Part shown: positions 1-14,400 of the stretch, in pieces | Layout of the letters: every line of letters begins with the position of its first letter | Numbering within the stretch: position 1 is the stretch's first letter | DNA from: Candidatus Omnitrophota bacterium | GTDB lineage: Bacteria > Omnitrophota > Omnitrophia > Omnitrophales > Aquincolibacteriaceae | Length of the DNA: 64,000 nt | NCBI GenBank assembly: GCA_030698625.1 | Contig: JAUYMS010000050.1 | Location: forward strand, 1 to 64,000 | Reading direction: 5' to 3' | Notes under the pieces: generated by a model | The model's input: only the letters and a program-made list of their open reading frames with translations | Told to the model about the DNA's origin: nothing | The model's database searches: none | Program-made: the position numbers and the translations under genes

Positions 1-3000
1 TAAACACGCTCAGGCTTTTGCCGTCCCAGCTCAAACTCCCTAACGCCGTCCCTTCAAATTGCGTGCTCACCGCATAGTCCAAAAATACTCGACTCGTAAA
101 TTCAGTTCCGACTTCCCAACCCGCATTCCACACAGCCGCCATTGCGACGGGGGCGGAGGCCTTGTCATACTGGTCAATCGACGTCACTTCCCGCTTGTTC
201 TGGTCGCCGTCATCAGGACCGCCGGCCGCTTCGCCTTCCAGGTTAAAAACACTCAGGCTCTTGCCGTCCCAGCTCAAACTCCCTAACGCCGTCCCTTCAA
301 ATTGCGTGCTCACCGCATAATCAAGGAAAACACGGCTCGTGAACTCTGACGCCACGATCCAACCCGTGCTCCAAACAGACGCCATTCCGATCGGGGCAGC
401 CGCCTTGTCATACTGGTCGATACTTGTCACTTCACGCTTGTTCTGGTCACCGTCATCGGGACCGGCGCCTGCTGCGCCCTCGAGGTTAAAGACACTCAAA
501 GTCTTGCCGTCCCAACTCAAAGAGCCGAGCGCCGTCCCTTCAAATTCGTCAGATGCCGCGTAATTTAGAAAAACACGGCTGCTGAATTCCGGCGCGAGGA
601 TCCAACCCGCATTCCACACAAGGGCCATCGCGGCAGGAGACGCAGCTTTGTCATATTGGTCAATACTTGTCACTTCGCGTTTATTCTGATCCCCATCATC
701 AGGACCCCCGGCGGCTTCGCCTTCTAAGTTAAACGCACTGAGACTCTTACCGTCCCAGGACAAAGACCCCAGCGCCGTGCCTTCAAACTCAGTACTCACT
801 GCGTAGTCGAGGAAAACACGGCTGGAGAATTCCGAGGCAACTGCCCAACCCGTACTCCACACTGCCGCCATCGCGACCGGAACCGCCGCCTTGTCATACT
901 GGTCGATACTCGTCACTTCGCGTTTATTCTGATCGCCGTCATCAGGACCGCCCGAAGCTTCCCCTTCAAGGTTAAATACACTCAGGCTTTTACCGTCCCA
1001 GGACAAAGACCCCAGCGCCGTGCCCTCAAATTCACTCGCAACGGTATAATCAAGAAAGACACGGCTTGTGAATTCTGCCGGCACCACCCACGCGGTGCTC
1101 CACGTCAGGGCCATTCCGGCAGGAGCGCCCGCTTTGTCGTACTGGTCGATGTTTGTGACTTCGCGTTTGTTCTGATCGCCGTCATCCGGGCCGGCGCCGG
1201 CTTCCCCTTCCAGATTGAAGACACTCAAACTTTTGCCGTCCCATGAAAGAGACCCCAGTGCCGCCCCCTCAAATTCAGTGCTGACCGCATAATCAAGAAA
1301 GACACGGCTCGTGAATTCGGAAGCAACTTCCCAGCCGGCATTCCACACAGCCGCCATCGCGGCCGGAGCCGCAGCCTTGTCATACTGGTCGATACTCGTC
1401 ACTTCACGCTTATTCTGGTCGCCGTCGTCAGGGGCACCGGCCGCTTCACCTTCCAGGTTAAAGACACTCAGGCTCTTGCCATCCCAGCTTAAGCTTCCCA
1501 GTGCCGAACCCTCAAACTCGTCTGTCACAGCGTAGCTTAGAAAAACACGGCTTGAAAAATCACCGGCATGCGCCGCGAGCCAGCCCGTACTCCATGTGGC
1601 TGAGGCGGCGCTTTCGGGACTGGCACTCAAGTCATACTGATCAATACTCGTCACTTCGCGTTGGTTCTGGTCGCCGTCGTCCGGTCCGCCCGCCCCTTCG
1701 CCTTCCAAGTTAAAAACGCTCAAGCTCTTACCATCCCAGCTTAAGGACCCCAACGCCGTGCCTTCGAACTGATCCGACGCGCCATAGTCGAGATAGACAC
1801 GACTCGTGAATTCCACAGAAACAATCCATGACGTATTCCAGACTGCGGCCATTGAGGCAGGTGCCGCGGCTTTGTCATACTGGTCGATACTCGTCACTTC
1901 GCGTTTATTCTGATCGCCGTCGTCAGGACCGGCTCCCGCTTCGCCTTCAAGATTAAAGACGCTCAGGCTCTTACCGTCCCAGCTCAATGAACCCAGTGCC
2001 GTTCCTTCAAACTCATCCGAAACCGCATAGTCAAGAAAGACGCGGCTCGTAAATTCCGTTGCCACGGCCCAACCCGCATTCCAAACCAGTGCCATGGAGG
2101 CGGGTACGGTCGCCTTGTCGTACTGATCTATTGAAGTCACTTCACGTTTATTCTGGTCGCCGTCATCCGGGCCGCCCGCTGCTTCGCCTTCCAGATTAAA
2201 GACGCTCAGACTCTTGCCGTCCCAGCTCAAGCTTCCGAGCGCCGTGCCTTCGAACGCATCCGAGGCCGTATAATCCAAGAACACGCGGCTCGTAAATTCC
2301 GCTGAAACTGCCCACGCCGTGTTCCACGTCAACCCCATCACGGCGGGCGTGCCGCTTTTGTCATACTGGTCAATACTCGTCACTTCACGCTTGTTCTGAT
2401 CGCCGTCGTCCGGACCGCCTGCTGCTTCGCCTTCTAAATTAAAGAGGCTTATGCTCTTGCCGTCCCAACTCAAACTCCCCAGCGCCGTTCCTTCGAACTG
2501 ATCGCTGACCGCATAGTCAAGAAACACACGACTTGTAAATTCAACAGCAACTTCCCACGCGGTATTCCATACGGCAGCGAGACTCGCCGGCGCCGACGCC
2601 TTGTCGTACTGGTCAATGCTCGTCACTTCGCGTTTATTTTGATCGCCGTCATCGGATCCGCCGGCCGCTTCACCTTCCAAGTTAAAAACACTTAGACTCT
2701 TACCGTCCCAGGAGAGACTCCCTATCGCCGTTCCTTCGAATTGATCAACCCTCGCATAATCGAGGAAAACGCGGCTCGTGAATTCCGACGCGACAGCCCA
2801 GCCGGCATTCCATGCGGCAGTCATAGTGCCGGGAGCGTTCGCTTTGTCGTATTGGTCGATGCTTGTGACTTCACGCTTGTTTTGATCGCCGTCATCCGGT
2901 CCGCCGCCGGCTCCGCCCTCCAGATTAAAAATACTCAGGCTCTTACCGTCCCAGGAGAGACTCCCTAGCGCCGTTCCTTCGAACTGGTCGGATACGGCGT

Positions 3001-6000
3001 AATTCAAGAAGACGCGGCTTGTGAATTCACTCGGCACTTCCCATGCCGTGTTCCAGACAAGCGCCATTCCGGCGGGAGTCGTCGCCTTGTCGTATTGATC
3101 GATACTTGTGACTTCACGCTTATTCTGATCGCCATCATCCGGACCTCCTGCAGCCTCACCCTCTAGATTAAAAGCACTCAGGCTCTTGCCGTCCCAGGAG
3201 AGACTTCCCAGCGCCGATCCTTCGAACTGGTCTGTCGCGGCGTAATCCAGAAAAACACGGCTTGTAAACTCGGTGGCAACGGCCCAGCCTGCATTCCATG
3301 ACAAAGCCATGCCGGCCGGCACAGCGGCTTTGTCATACTGGTCGATCGACGTCACTTCACGCTTATTTTGATCGCCGTCGTCCGGACCTCCGGCTGCTTC
3401 ACCTTCCAAGTTAAAAACACTTAGACTCTTACCGTCCCAGGAGAGACTCCCTATCGCCGTTCCTTCGAATTGATCAACCCTCGCATAATCGAGAAAAACA
3501 CGGCTCGTAAATTCACCCGCGACGGCCCAGCCGGCATTCCATGCCGCTGCCATGCTCGCGGGAGCCGACGCCTTGTCGTACTGGTCGATACTTGTCACTT
3601 CACGTTTATTTTGATCGCCATCGTCCGGACCTCCGGCCGCTTGACCTTCCAGATTGAAGACACTCAGGCTCTTGCCGTCCCAGGTCAAGGAACCCAGAGC
3701 CGTTCCTTCAAACTCATTAGCAGCTCCATAATTCAGAAAGACTCGGCTTCCAAACTCAGCGGCAACTTCCCAACCGGTATTCCACACTGCGGCCATAGCG
3801 GCAGGGGCAGAGGCCTTGTCATACTGGTCGATACTCGTGACTTCGCGCTTATTTTGGTCGCTGTCATCGGCGGCACCGGCGGGCTCACCTTCGAGGTTGA
3901 AGACACTCAGGCTCCTGCCGTCCCAGGAGAGACTGCCGAGCGCCGTTCCTTCGAACTCATCAGTCGCAGCATAATCGAGAAACACACGGCTTGTGAATTC
4001 ACCCGTCGCCGTCCAACCGGTATTCCAAAGCGCAGCCATCGCTGCAGGAGCAGCCGCCTTGTCGTACTGATCAATACTTGTCACTTCACGTTTGTTTTGA
4101 TCGCCGTCATCAGGGCCGCCTGCAGGCTGACCTTCAAGATTAAATACGCTGAGACTTTTCCCGTCCCAGCTCAGGGAACCCAAGGCCGTTCCCTCAAATG
4201 CGTCGGTCGCCGCATAGGCAAGGAACACGCGACTCGTATGTTCGGCAGGCACCATCCAACCGGTATTCCATATCAGCGCCATACCCGCGGGTGCCGCGGC
4301 TTTATCGAATTGATCAATACTCGTTACTTCACGCTCATTTTGGTCGCCGTCGTCCGGACCGCCGGCAGGCTCGCCTTCCAGATTAAAAACACTCAAGCTC
4401 TTGCCGTCCCAGCTCAGGCTTCCCAGCGCCGTACCTTCAAATTCAGTACTAACCGCATAATCGAGGAATACTCGGCTTGAAAATTCAGTTGCCACCGGCC
4501 AAGCGGTATCCCACACCGCAGCCATCGCGGCAGGAGATGATGACTTGTCATATTGATCGATGCTTGTGACTTCCCGATTGTTCTGGTCGCTGTCGTCAGG
4601 ACCACCCGCCGCTTCCCCTTCCAGGTTAAAAATACTCAGGCTCTTGCCGTCCCAGCTCAAACTCCCTAACGCCGTCCCTTCGAACTCATTCGTCACGGCA
4701 TAGTCAAGAAACACACGGCTCGTGAATTCACCGGCCAGCGTCCATCCCGCATTCCATACCGCGGCCATTCCTGCCGTTGTAGCAGCCTTGTCGTATTGAT
4801 CGATGCTGGTCACTTCCCGTTTGTTCTGGTCGCCGTCATCGGGGCCTCCTCCGGGCTGGCCTTCCAAATTAAAAACGCTTAGGCTCTTCCCATCCCAGCT
4901 CAAAGAGCCAAGCGCTGTCCCCTCAAATGCGCCGCTGGATGTATAATCCAGAAATACACGGCTCGTAAAATCTGACGCAACGGCCCAACCGGTATTCCAC
5001 ACCGCGGCCATCACCGCCGGCGCCGCTGCCTTGTCGTATTGATCGATGCTGGTCACTTCCCGTTTATTTTGGTCGCCGTCATCCGGACCGCCCGAGGCTT
5101 CACCTTCCAGGTTGAATACACTGAGGCTTTTGCCGTCCCAGCTCAAAGAGCCCAGCGCCGTCCCTTCAAACCCGTCGGTCGCCGTGTAATCCAAGAAGAC
5201 ACGGCTCGTGAACTCCGAAGCTACGGGCCAAGCCGTATTCCACACCGTCGCCAACACTGCAGGCGTCGTGGCTTTGTCGTACTGGTCGATAGTCGTCACT
5301 TCTCGCTGGTTCTGATCACCGTCATCCGGACCGCCGGCAAGCTCACCTTCCAAATTAAAGACACTCAAGCTTTTGCCGTCCCAGGAAAGAGATCCTAGAG
5401 CAGACCCTTCGAATTCGTTTGCGGCGGTGTAATCGAGGAAAACTCGGCTCGTAAACTCCGCCGCTATCTCCCAGCCTGTGTTCCACAGGGCAGCCATGAC
5501 TGCCGGAGTTGAAGCCTTATCATATTGGTCAATGCTCGTCACTTCGCGCTTATTCTGGTCGCCGTCGTCCGGGCCGCCGGCCCCTTCACCTTCCAGGTTA
5601 AATACACTGAGGCTTTTTCCGTCCCAGCTCAAACTTCCGAGTGCACTCCCTTCAAATTGGTCGGTTGCCGCATAGTCAAGGAATACTCGGCTTGAAAATT
5701 CAGTTGCCACCGGCCAAGAGGTACTCCATGTAAGCGCCATAACAGCCGGCAATGACGCTTTGTCGTACTGATCAATGCTCGCCACTTCACGGAAGTTCTG
5801 GTCACCGTCGTCCGGGATTCCAGCGCGGCCTTCAAGGTTAAATACGCTCAGGCCTTTACCATCCCAACTTAGGCTTCCAAGCGCCGTGCCTTCGAAACCG
5901 TCCGTCGCCGTATAATCGAGAAAGACGCGGCTGGTAAATTCAGCAGGCACCAGCCACGCCGTGTTCCAAACAAGCACCATTGCCGCCGGCAAAGCGCCTT

Positions 6001-8400
6001 TATCGAACTGGTCAATGCTCGTCACTTCATGCAGATTCTGATCCCCGTCATCGGGAACGCCCGCTTCTCCTTCAAGATTGAATACACTGAGGCTCTTTCC
6101 GTCCCAGCTCAAGCTCCCGAGCGCCGTCCCTTCAAACTCACCTGTAACCGTGTAATCAAGGAATACGCGGCTGGTAAATTCAGCAGGCACGATCCAGGCC
6201 GTATTCCAGGTCAGTGCCAGCGCAACCGGCACAGCACTCTTGTCATACTGGTCAATGCTTGCGACTTCCTTCCGGTTCTGATCGCCGTCATCCGAAACAC
6301 CGGCTTCGCCTTCCAGATTAAAAACACTCAGACTTTTGCCGTCCCAACTGAGGGACCCAAGCGCCGTACCTTCAAACTCATCCGTCGCCGTATAATCGAG
6401 AAACACGCGGCTGGTAAATTCTGCGGGCACGACCCACGACGTGTTCCACGCGATCGCCATAACGCCCGGAAGCGTGCCCTTGTCGTACTGGTCGATACTT
6501 GCGACTTCATTTGAATTCTGGTCGCCGTCATCGGGAATACCCGCTTCGCCTTCCAGATTAAAGACACTCAAGCTCTTGCCGTCCCACGAGAGAGACCCCA
6601 GAGCCGTACCCTCGAACTTATCCGTAACCGTATAATTCAAGAAGACACGACTCGTGAATTGCCCGGCTACAGGCCAGGCCGTGTTCCATACCAGGGCCAT
6701 CGTTGCGGGCGAGATGCTTTTGTCATACTGGTCAATGCTTGCGACCTCGTGAAAATTCTGGTCCCCGTCATCGGGAACGCCGGCTTCGCCTTCAAGATTG
6801 AATACGCTCAGGCTCTTGCCATCCCAGGAAAGAGATCCCAAAGCCGTTCCTTCGAGATCATTTGTCGCCGTGTAGTCCAGGAAGACTCGGCTCGTGAATT
6901 CTCCCGCCACCACCCATGTCGTATTCCACATCAGGGCGAGTGCAGCCGGCGTTATACTCTTGTCATACTGGTCAATGCTTGCAACTTCTTTGAAGTTCTG
7001 GTCGCCGTCATCAGGAACACCGGCTTCGCCTTCGAGATTGAATACGCTCAAACTCTTACCGTCCCAGCTCAAGCTTCCAAGCGCTGTGCCCTCGAATTCA
7101 TCTGTCGCGGTATAATCAAGAAAGACGCGGCTGGTAAATTCAGCCGCAACCACCCATGCCGTGTTCCAAGTGAGGGCGAAACTCGCCGGAGAAGCGCTCT
7201 TGTCATACTGGTCAATGCTTGCGACTTCATGCAGATTCTGATCTCCGTCATCGGCAATGCCCGGCTCGCCTTCAAGATTGAATACGCTCAGGCTCTTGCC
7301 GTCCCAGGAGAGAGAGCCTAAGGCTGTCCCTTCGAGATCATCTGTCGCCGTGTAGTCCAGGAAGACACGGCTCGTGAATTCACTTGCCGCCACCCATGTC
7401 GTATTCCACGTCAGAGCGAGCGCAGCCGGCGTTATACTCTTGTCATACTGGTCAATGCTTGCGACTTCATGCAGATTTTGATCGCCGTCATCGGCAATGC
7501 CCGCCTCGCCTTCGAGATTGAATACGCTCAGGCTCTTGCCGTCCCACGACAGGCTCCCCAAAGCTGTCCCCTCGAATTCGTCTGTCGCTGCATAGTCGAG
7601 AAAAACACGACTCGTAAAATTTGCGGGTGCAAGCCAGGAAGTATTCCAACCGATGGCAAGCGACAATGGTGCGGTACTCATGTCATATTGGTCAATACTT
7701 ACAACTTCTTTTTGATTTTGATCGCCGTCGTCGGTTCCTGCATCTTCCAGATTAAATACGCTCAGGCTCTTGCCGTCCCAGCTCAAGCTCCCGAGCGCTG
7801 TCCCCTCGAAATCATTTGTCGCCGTGTAGTCCAGGAAGACTCGGCTCGTGAATTCTCCCGCCACCACCCATGTCGTGTTCCATGTCAGTGCCATCGCCGC
7901 AGGCGCCAGGCTCTTGTCGAACTGATCAATGCTCGCCACTTCCTTTAGATTCTGGTCCCCGTCATCGGCAATGCCGGCTTCGCCTTCCAGATTAAACACG
8001 CTCAGGCTCTTGCCGTCCCAGGACAGTGAGCCCAAAGCAGTACCTTGGAACTCGTCACTCGCCGCATAATCCAAAAAGACACGGCTGCTAAAGGTTCCGG
8101 CAGCCGCCCACGCCGTGCTCCACGTAGCGGCAAGCGGCAGTAACGGCGGGAAAACGTCGAACTGGTCAATGCTCTTGCTCTCAAAACGATCACCATCTTC
8201 ATCTTCGTCTCCGGCTTCGAGATTAAAGACGCTCAGGCTCTTGCCGTCCCAACTTAAACTGCCGAGCGCGGCTCCCGTCAACACATTGAGGTAGACACGG
8301 CTGGTAAACGTAAAACCCGGCCCCGGCACCGCAGGCATAGCAGCCGGCGACGAAGGCGTGAGTGGAATTCTTGGCTCGGCTTCATATTGGTCGATGGATT
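1..8400 (-). repeat. 34-copy coding tandem array, 75-84 aa unit (mostly 240 or 243 bp)
   Basis: Anchoring on the SIDQYD codons, successive copies lie 243 bp apart from the left edge to about 5764, except one of 252 bp. They are then 240 bp apart to about 7684, followed by units of 234, 240 and 225 bp. Core motifs are SRVFLDY, SWDGKSLSVFNLE, PDDGDQN and SIDQYDK. The acidic PDDGDQN loop could bind a metal ion, but that is inference. Two subfamilies are visible: EVTSIDQYDK with a GEAAGG-type insert (left, 243 bp) and EVASIDQYDK without it (middle, 240 bp). Copies become more diverged toward the N-terminal (right) end. The array continues beyond position 1. Confidence 0.95.
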
Positions 8401-11400
8401 CCAAATCGAGATTCGCGTCATAGTTAAATTTGCTAAGTGACCGCCCGTCACCGCTCAGAGAACCCCGCGCGACACCATCGGCATCGACGAAGGTACGGCT
8501 ATCGTAAGTCGTCAGCTCATAAATGCCGGAGACCTCAAGCTGTGACCGGGATGTCATAGTACCGGTCGACGCCGGATCGAAAGGCATATATTGAAAACCG
8601 GCGGCCGTATTCTGGTCAATCATTTTGTGATTGTCGATCCACAGGGTCCGGCTCGTGAGCGGATCCACCTTAAATGTCGAAACGACGGTGACGTCCTGAG
8701 CCGCATTGATACCAAGACTCATTGCAGGATCACCGTCTTCGATAAACGTCCGGCTACGATAAAGACCCGCATTGTAAAGACCACTTACCGCGGCAGGACT
8801 TATCATCACGAGCGGATTGAAGCTAGCAAGGTCAATACCGGGGCCCACGACCTGATCCGTAAGCATATGCGTGTCAACCCAGGCGAGCTCCCGGGTCGCG
8901 GGATTTACTTGGAAGCTCGAAACCTCTTCGACTTCACCTAACCGACTGATACTCAGCGAAAGGACGGGCTCCTGGTCTTCATTAACGAAACTCCGAGAGC
9001 CGATGAAGTCATCGGTGGCGCCCGCAAGCAGCGCCACAAGGGCCTCGCGAATCGTATCCACCGCGGCATTCGTCGTGATTTCGTTCTGAACAAGCGCCCA
9101 GGTAATATCGCTCGCCCCCTGCACGTCATAGCCGTCGGTATAGATCAGCGTGCGCTCATCCTGCGCATAGCTGAAGATGGTATAGTCGTCAATATAACGT
9201 GTGATCCCGACATAACGGTACGTCACGCTGAACTCCGTGCGCTCCCCGTTTTCGTGAAAATAGACGGTCGACTTTAACTTCGTCGGATCGGTCGGAATGA
9301 CGACAACGCTTTCGCTGACCGGCAGCGTCGCAAAGTTGGAATCGCCGACGATGTCGTACTCGTCAATCTGCCGCAGGTCTCCGTCACCCCCATCGTCATA
9401 AGTGAAAACATTCAGTCGAACAGGCCGGCCGGCGGCATTGATTTGAACGCTATAAGCCGCGCGGTTGCCATCGGCATCAAAGTAAGTACGGTTCCGGTGC
9501 TCGTAATCGGTTTTTGTCGGCAACAGAGCATCAATGGCATCCTGAGTGGTATCGCTAGGATTCAAAACAAGGTAGTTTGCGATGTCCGCCGCAGTCATAT
9601 GTGCCGGTCCCGTGATCTTGTGCTCGTCAAGGTAGGCTGGCTTCCGTGAACTCGGGGCATAGCGCGTAATCGAATAGGAAATGTCCTGACGCACCGCTGA
9701 GGCGTCGTACCCATAACGAAACTCGATCTGCGGTAAGTCGTCCTCGAAAAGGATTTCGGATATAAGACGGTCGTCGACCATTGCCAGCGGTGAAGCCGAG
9801 GTGCCAGGATCGTCTGCTGTTGCGCCAAAAACATCGTATGTGGAAATTTTTGCAAGCCGGCCGCTTACGGAATCATAGTCAAAGACTTGTTGTTCATTAG
9901 GAAGCACCACAAGCGGATCCCCGCTCGCCGGATCGTCGCGGTAAGTGACAACCTGGCGCACTAAATCGTTAAAAAAGACGCCCTTCTGGTATTGGGTACG
10001 CGACCGCAGGATATTGAGGGCGTCATGTTCTTCCACGTAGTCGACATAGCCTTCAATTGTGTAGTTGTAGGTGCTGATACGGCCGGTCTTGTGGTTTTCG
10101 ATGGTCTGAATCTGCGGCTCGTTCTCATCCGGGAAAATCGGAGAGTTCCGGTAAGTCAGCGTACTCTCAAGAAACCCGCTCCCTATAATAGAAGGATCGG
10201 CCTCCTGGCTGACGTCATACTGTTTGACGCGGTCGGGATGCGGCATCACGGCATCGTCATAGAAATATTCGTCGCGCTGCAACACCTTGATGCCGTCATT
10301 ATCGTAGGTAAAGATGTAATTAATCTGATCGCCGCCGTTTTGATAGAAGATTTCACTTGCCGTTCGGTTCTCAGTCAGCGACTCTTCTTCGACGACGCGA
10401 TCAAGGTCTGCGTTTGCCGGATCAATCAGCACCGAAATAGCCGGCGGGACATCATCGTCATAATGATAACGGCGCACCTTGCCGTCCCAGTCGACCACGA
10501 AGTCAATAATCTCGTTACCCGTACCGTTTGGACCGTCCATCAGTGTACCAACACCGTTCTTTTTATAGACAATGAAACCCGAACCGCTGTTCAGCTCGGC
10601 ACAATCGGCCCCGCCTTTCGCATCTGTGTCCGCGTATGCCCAACAAGGCGAGGCCGGTGTGATGTCTGACTGCTGGTAGACCATCGTCTGAATCCGCCCC
10701 TTGAGGTTGATGACCTGGTCGAGCACCTCACCCGCGCCGTCGGAGGGATCGAGGCGAAAACGCTGAACAACCCCGGTATTGAAATAGATCGTAGTCAGGT
10801 CGCTCTCGCGGTTCACGATTTCCGGAACGCCCAACGCATCGGTCACATTGCCGTCGTCCTCGCCGGTCGGCCATACGATATCGTTCTCGATAACACCGGA
10901 ATCGTAAAGCTTACGACTCAGACGACCGTCAATGTTTTGAGTAATGCTTTGTGCACTGCCTTTGCCCGTCCAGTTGATGCTGTCGAGACGAGTCGCCGTC
11001 GGTTCGCCCGCGGCCGGAGTAATGCTGTAATTGTAGGTGCGGATCGGGCTGCCGACATTGTCGCGGATATCTTGGATGAGACCGTTAGAAAGGTTTGTCT
11101 CGGTGCCGTCGGCGGCAACATATTTAATGAGTTCTTCACGGTCAGGAAAAATCTGATAGTGGCGCTGCGTGCCGTTGACGACGTCGATTTCAATGCGGAT
11201 ATTCCCAGCATAAGAATACGTGACCTGCGGGTTCAGTACCGGACTTCCGACGCTACCGCTCCAGGTACCCTGCGCCAAGATACGGCCGAAGGTGTGTTCG
11301 CTGTTATCGTACTCATAGGTCGTGTAGGTATTTTCATCCTCATTCAGGATGGTCATCTTGCCGGCAACTGAGTCGTCATAGGTAGTATTGCGAGAGGGAT

Positions 11401-14400
11401 TATTGACATTGTCACCGATGAGCGTCCCCCCTTCGAGAGGCTTCTCTATCTTCCTTGAGGTCGCATTGAACGCATAATCGGTATACTCGTCGTCTTCGCC
11501 GGCCTTCACGGTAATTACGCGAACCTCGCCCGGATTGACCACATAATCGTATAGGGTCGTGGCATTGGTATTCGTCACCACGTCACCGATGAGCGTCCCG
11601 CCCTCCACGGGTTCAAGGATCCGGTTCGTATCGGAGTCAAATACGAAATCCGTATATTCATCGTCACCGCTCTTCTTATTAATGACCCGGACGTGGCCCG
11701 GATTGACGACATAGTCATAAAGTGTGGTCACGTTAGTATTGTTGATGGCGTCTGCAATCAGGGTACCGCCCTCGACGGCTCTGCCGATGGTCTTGTTCAC
11801 GGCATCATATTCGTAGTCGGTATAGCGGTCGTCCCCGGTCGCGTTGATTTCAACCACGCGAACATAGCCGGGATTTACGGTGTAGTCATAAGTCGTCGTA
11901 ACATTGGTTGCAGTGACGACATCACCGATCAGAGTACCGGCCTGATCCGGCTCCTCGATCTGGCGCGTGTCTTCGTTGAAGACGTAGTCCGTAAATTCAT
12001 CGTCCTCGCCGCCCTTCTTCTCGATGACCCGGACATAACCAGCCCGCACGGCGTAGTCATAGGTGCGCGTCACAACTGTATTGGTAATCACATCTCCGGT
12101 AAGCGTACCCGCTTCGACCGGTTCTTCAATCTGACGAGTCACAGAATTAAACACCATATCCGTATACTCGTCGTCGCCGGCCTTCCTCGTGACAACCCGG
12201 ACATGCCCCGGATTCACGGCATAATCGTAATAGACCTCCTGATTCGTATTCGTGATGACGTCCCCGATAAGCGTGCCCGATTCCAGCGGCTCCTCGATGT
12301 CGCGAGTCGTCTCATTGAACGCAAAGTCCGCATAGCGATCGTCCTCTCCGGCAATAAAATCCACAACCCTGACATCTCCGGGCCGAACAACATAGTCGTA
12401 GATGGTCGCGATGTTCTTATTCGTGATCACATCACCGGCGAGCGTTCCCGCATCCACGGGTTCCTGGATCTCGTGTTTGTTAGCATCATAGACAAAATCG
12501 GTATACTCGTCGTCTTCACCGGCTTTTTTCTCGATCACGCGCACATGACCGGCGCGGACGTCATAGTCATAAACCGTAGTCGGGTTCGTAGCCGTGATGA
12601 CATCGCCGATCAAAGTGCCCGACTCGACGGGTTCGAGAATCTCTTTTGAATTAGGGTCCACGACAAAATCGGTGTACTCGTCGTCCTCCCCGGCCTTCTT
12701 GGTGATCACACGCACATGACCGGGGTTAACGGCATAGTCATAGATCGTACCAGGATCGGTGTTGGTCGGGCTGTCCCCGATGAGAGTCCCGGATTCGAGA
12801 GGCTGCCCGATAACACGCGTCGTTTCGTCAAAGGTAAAATCAGTATACGCGTCGTCTTCGCCGTCCTTCTTTTCGATTACGCGCACATCGCCGGGCCGCG
12901 CCGTGTAGTCATAAAGAGTAGTAGGATTCGTGGCAGTGATGACATCGCCGATGAGCGTTCCTGAATCAAGCGGCTCTTCAATTCGATCGTCGGTTTCATT
13001 GAAGGCAAAATCGGTGTACTCATCGTCTTCACCGGCCTTTTTCTTCACCACCCGGACGTTACCAGGATTGACGGCGTAGTCATAGATCGTCGTCTCATTC
13101 GGGTTGTTGACATTGTCTCCGATGAGAGTACCCGCACTGAGGGGCTTCCCCTCATTAAGAGTAAAAGCCAGGGGATCGTACTCATAGTCGGTGTACTCGT
13201 CATCCTCTCCGTCCTTCTGCCTCACAACTCGAACGACATCACCCGGGAGGTATTCATAGTACGTGTCCTGAACCCGATTCCCGTTTTCGTCGATAAAACC
13301 TGCCGCGAGCGGCTCCTGGCGTTCACGGTCAACGCTGTCATAAAAGTAGGTAATGTAGCGGTCCTCAAGCAGATCCACGGCTGTCACGCGGTCGGTAGTG
13401 GAGTAATCCTGCGCGGTGCTCGACTTCTGAGCCAGAGTATTGGTTTGCTCACCGGTCTGCGTCCCGTCATAGACGTCAACCTTGATGGTCTCATTACCAA
13501 TATTGAAGCTGACCGTCGTTTCATTTGCGGTTGTATCCTTCTTGACGTTTCTGCTGACCGATTCGGTTAGAATCGCCGTGTTTGTGCTGACATCCACCGT
13601 ATAATGAAAGGCCTTGCCAAAAAATTCGATTATCACGTCATAGGTATTCGGCCCTGTATTCGTCACACTCGTCTCAGTGAAGTTATCGCGGTCGGTTTCG
13701 AGTTCCCTCTCGAGGTCAGCCTCGGCCCAGAAATAAGCCTCTTCCTCCGGAGTGAGCGCCGTGTCAACCCGCAAAGCGGTGAAACTATCGCTCAGAACGT
13801 CGATTGTGTACTTATAGTCAAAGTCGGGATAGCGCAGGACGACTTCATAGGTGTCGGTCCCAATCTTGGTCACGCTTCGGCGTTCGAATTCGTCGCGGTC
13901 GACACTGAGATCATCTTCAAGATCCTGTTCCGCCCAGAAGAGCGCTTCCTCTTCGGCCGTCAGGAGCTCCGTAACACGCGTGACCGTATCGCCGTCGATA
14001 TCTACGGTATAGCGGTAATCACGATGCGGGTAACGCAGGGTCACCTCATAGGTTTCAGGCGAATCCCCCTTTTTAACAAGCCCAATGCGGCGAAAGTTGC
14101 GGCCTTGCACGGTCAGGTCATCCTGCAAGTCGCTCGTGGCCCAAGACCAAGCCTCTTCGAGGACTGATATACCCGCGGTGGAATCCGGCGCAGGCGCCGG
14201 AGGCGCGGCCGTGCGGTCGACATTCAAATACGTATAGTCTGTGTTCCCGTACCGCAAAGTGACATGGTAAAAGGGATCAGCCCCATTCACATCCGCACTC
14301 ATGCGGAGAAACTTTGAGGCCGGCACCGCTGTACCGAGGTGGTCGAAAAGAGCCGCCTCAGCCTTCTGAAACGCCTGCACTTGCTCTGCCGTCGGTGCGC

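Noticed and set aside
3470-4480. Plus-strand open frame of 336 codons opposite the repeat array, with several similar ones (6659-7321, 11693-12649)
   Set aside because: It is the periodic antisense shadow of the tandem repeats in giant gene C: no ribosome site, repeats in step with the sense array.
1-8400. CRISPR-like regular repeats
   Set aside because: The period is 240-243 bp, always a multiple of three, and translates as one continuous frame; units have no short repeat/spacer structure.
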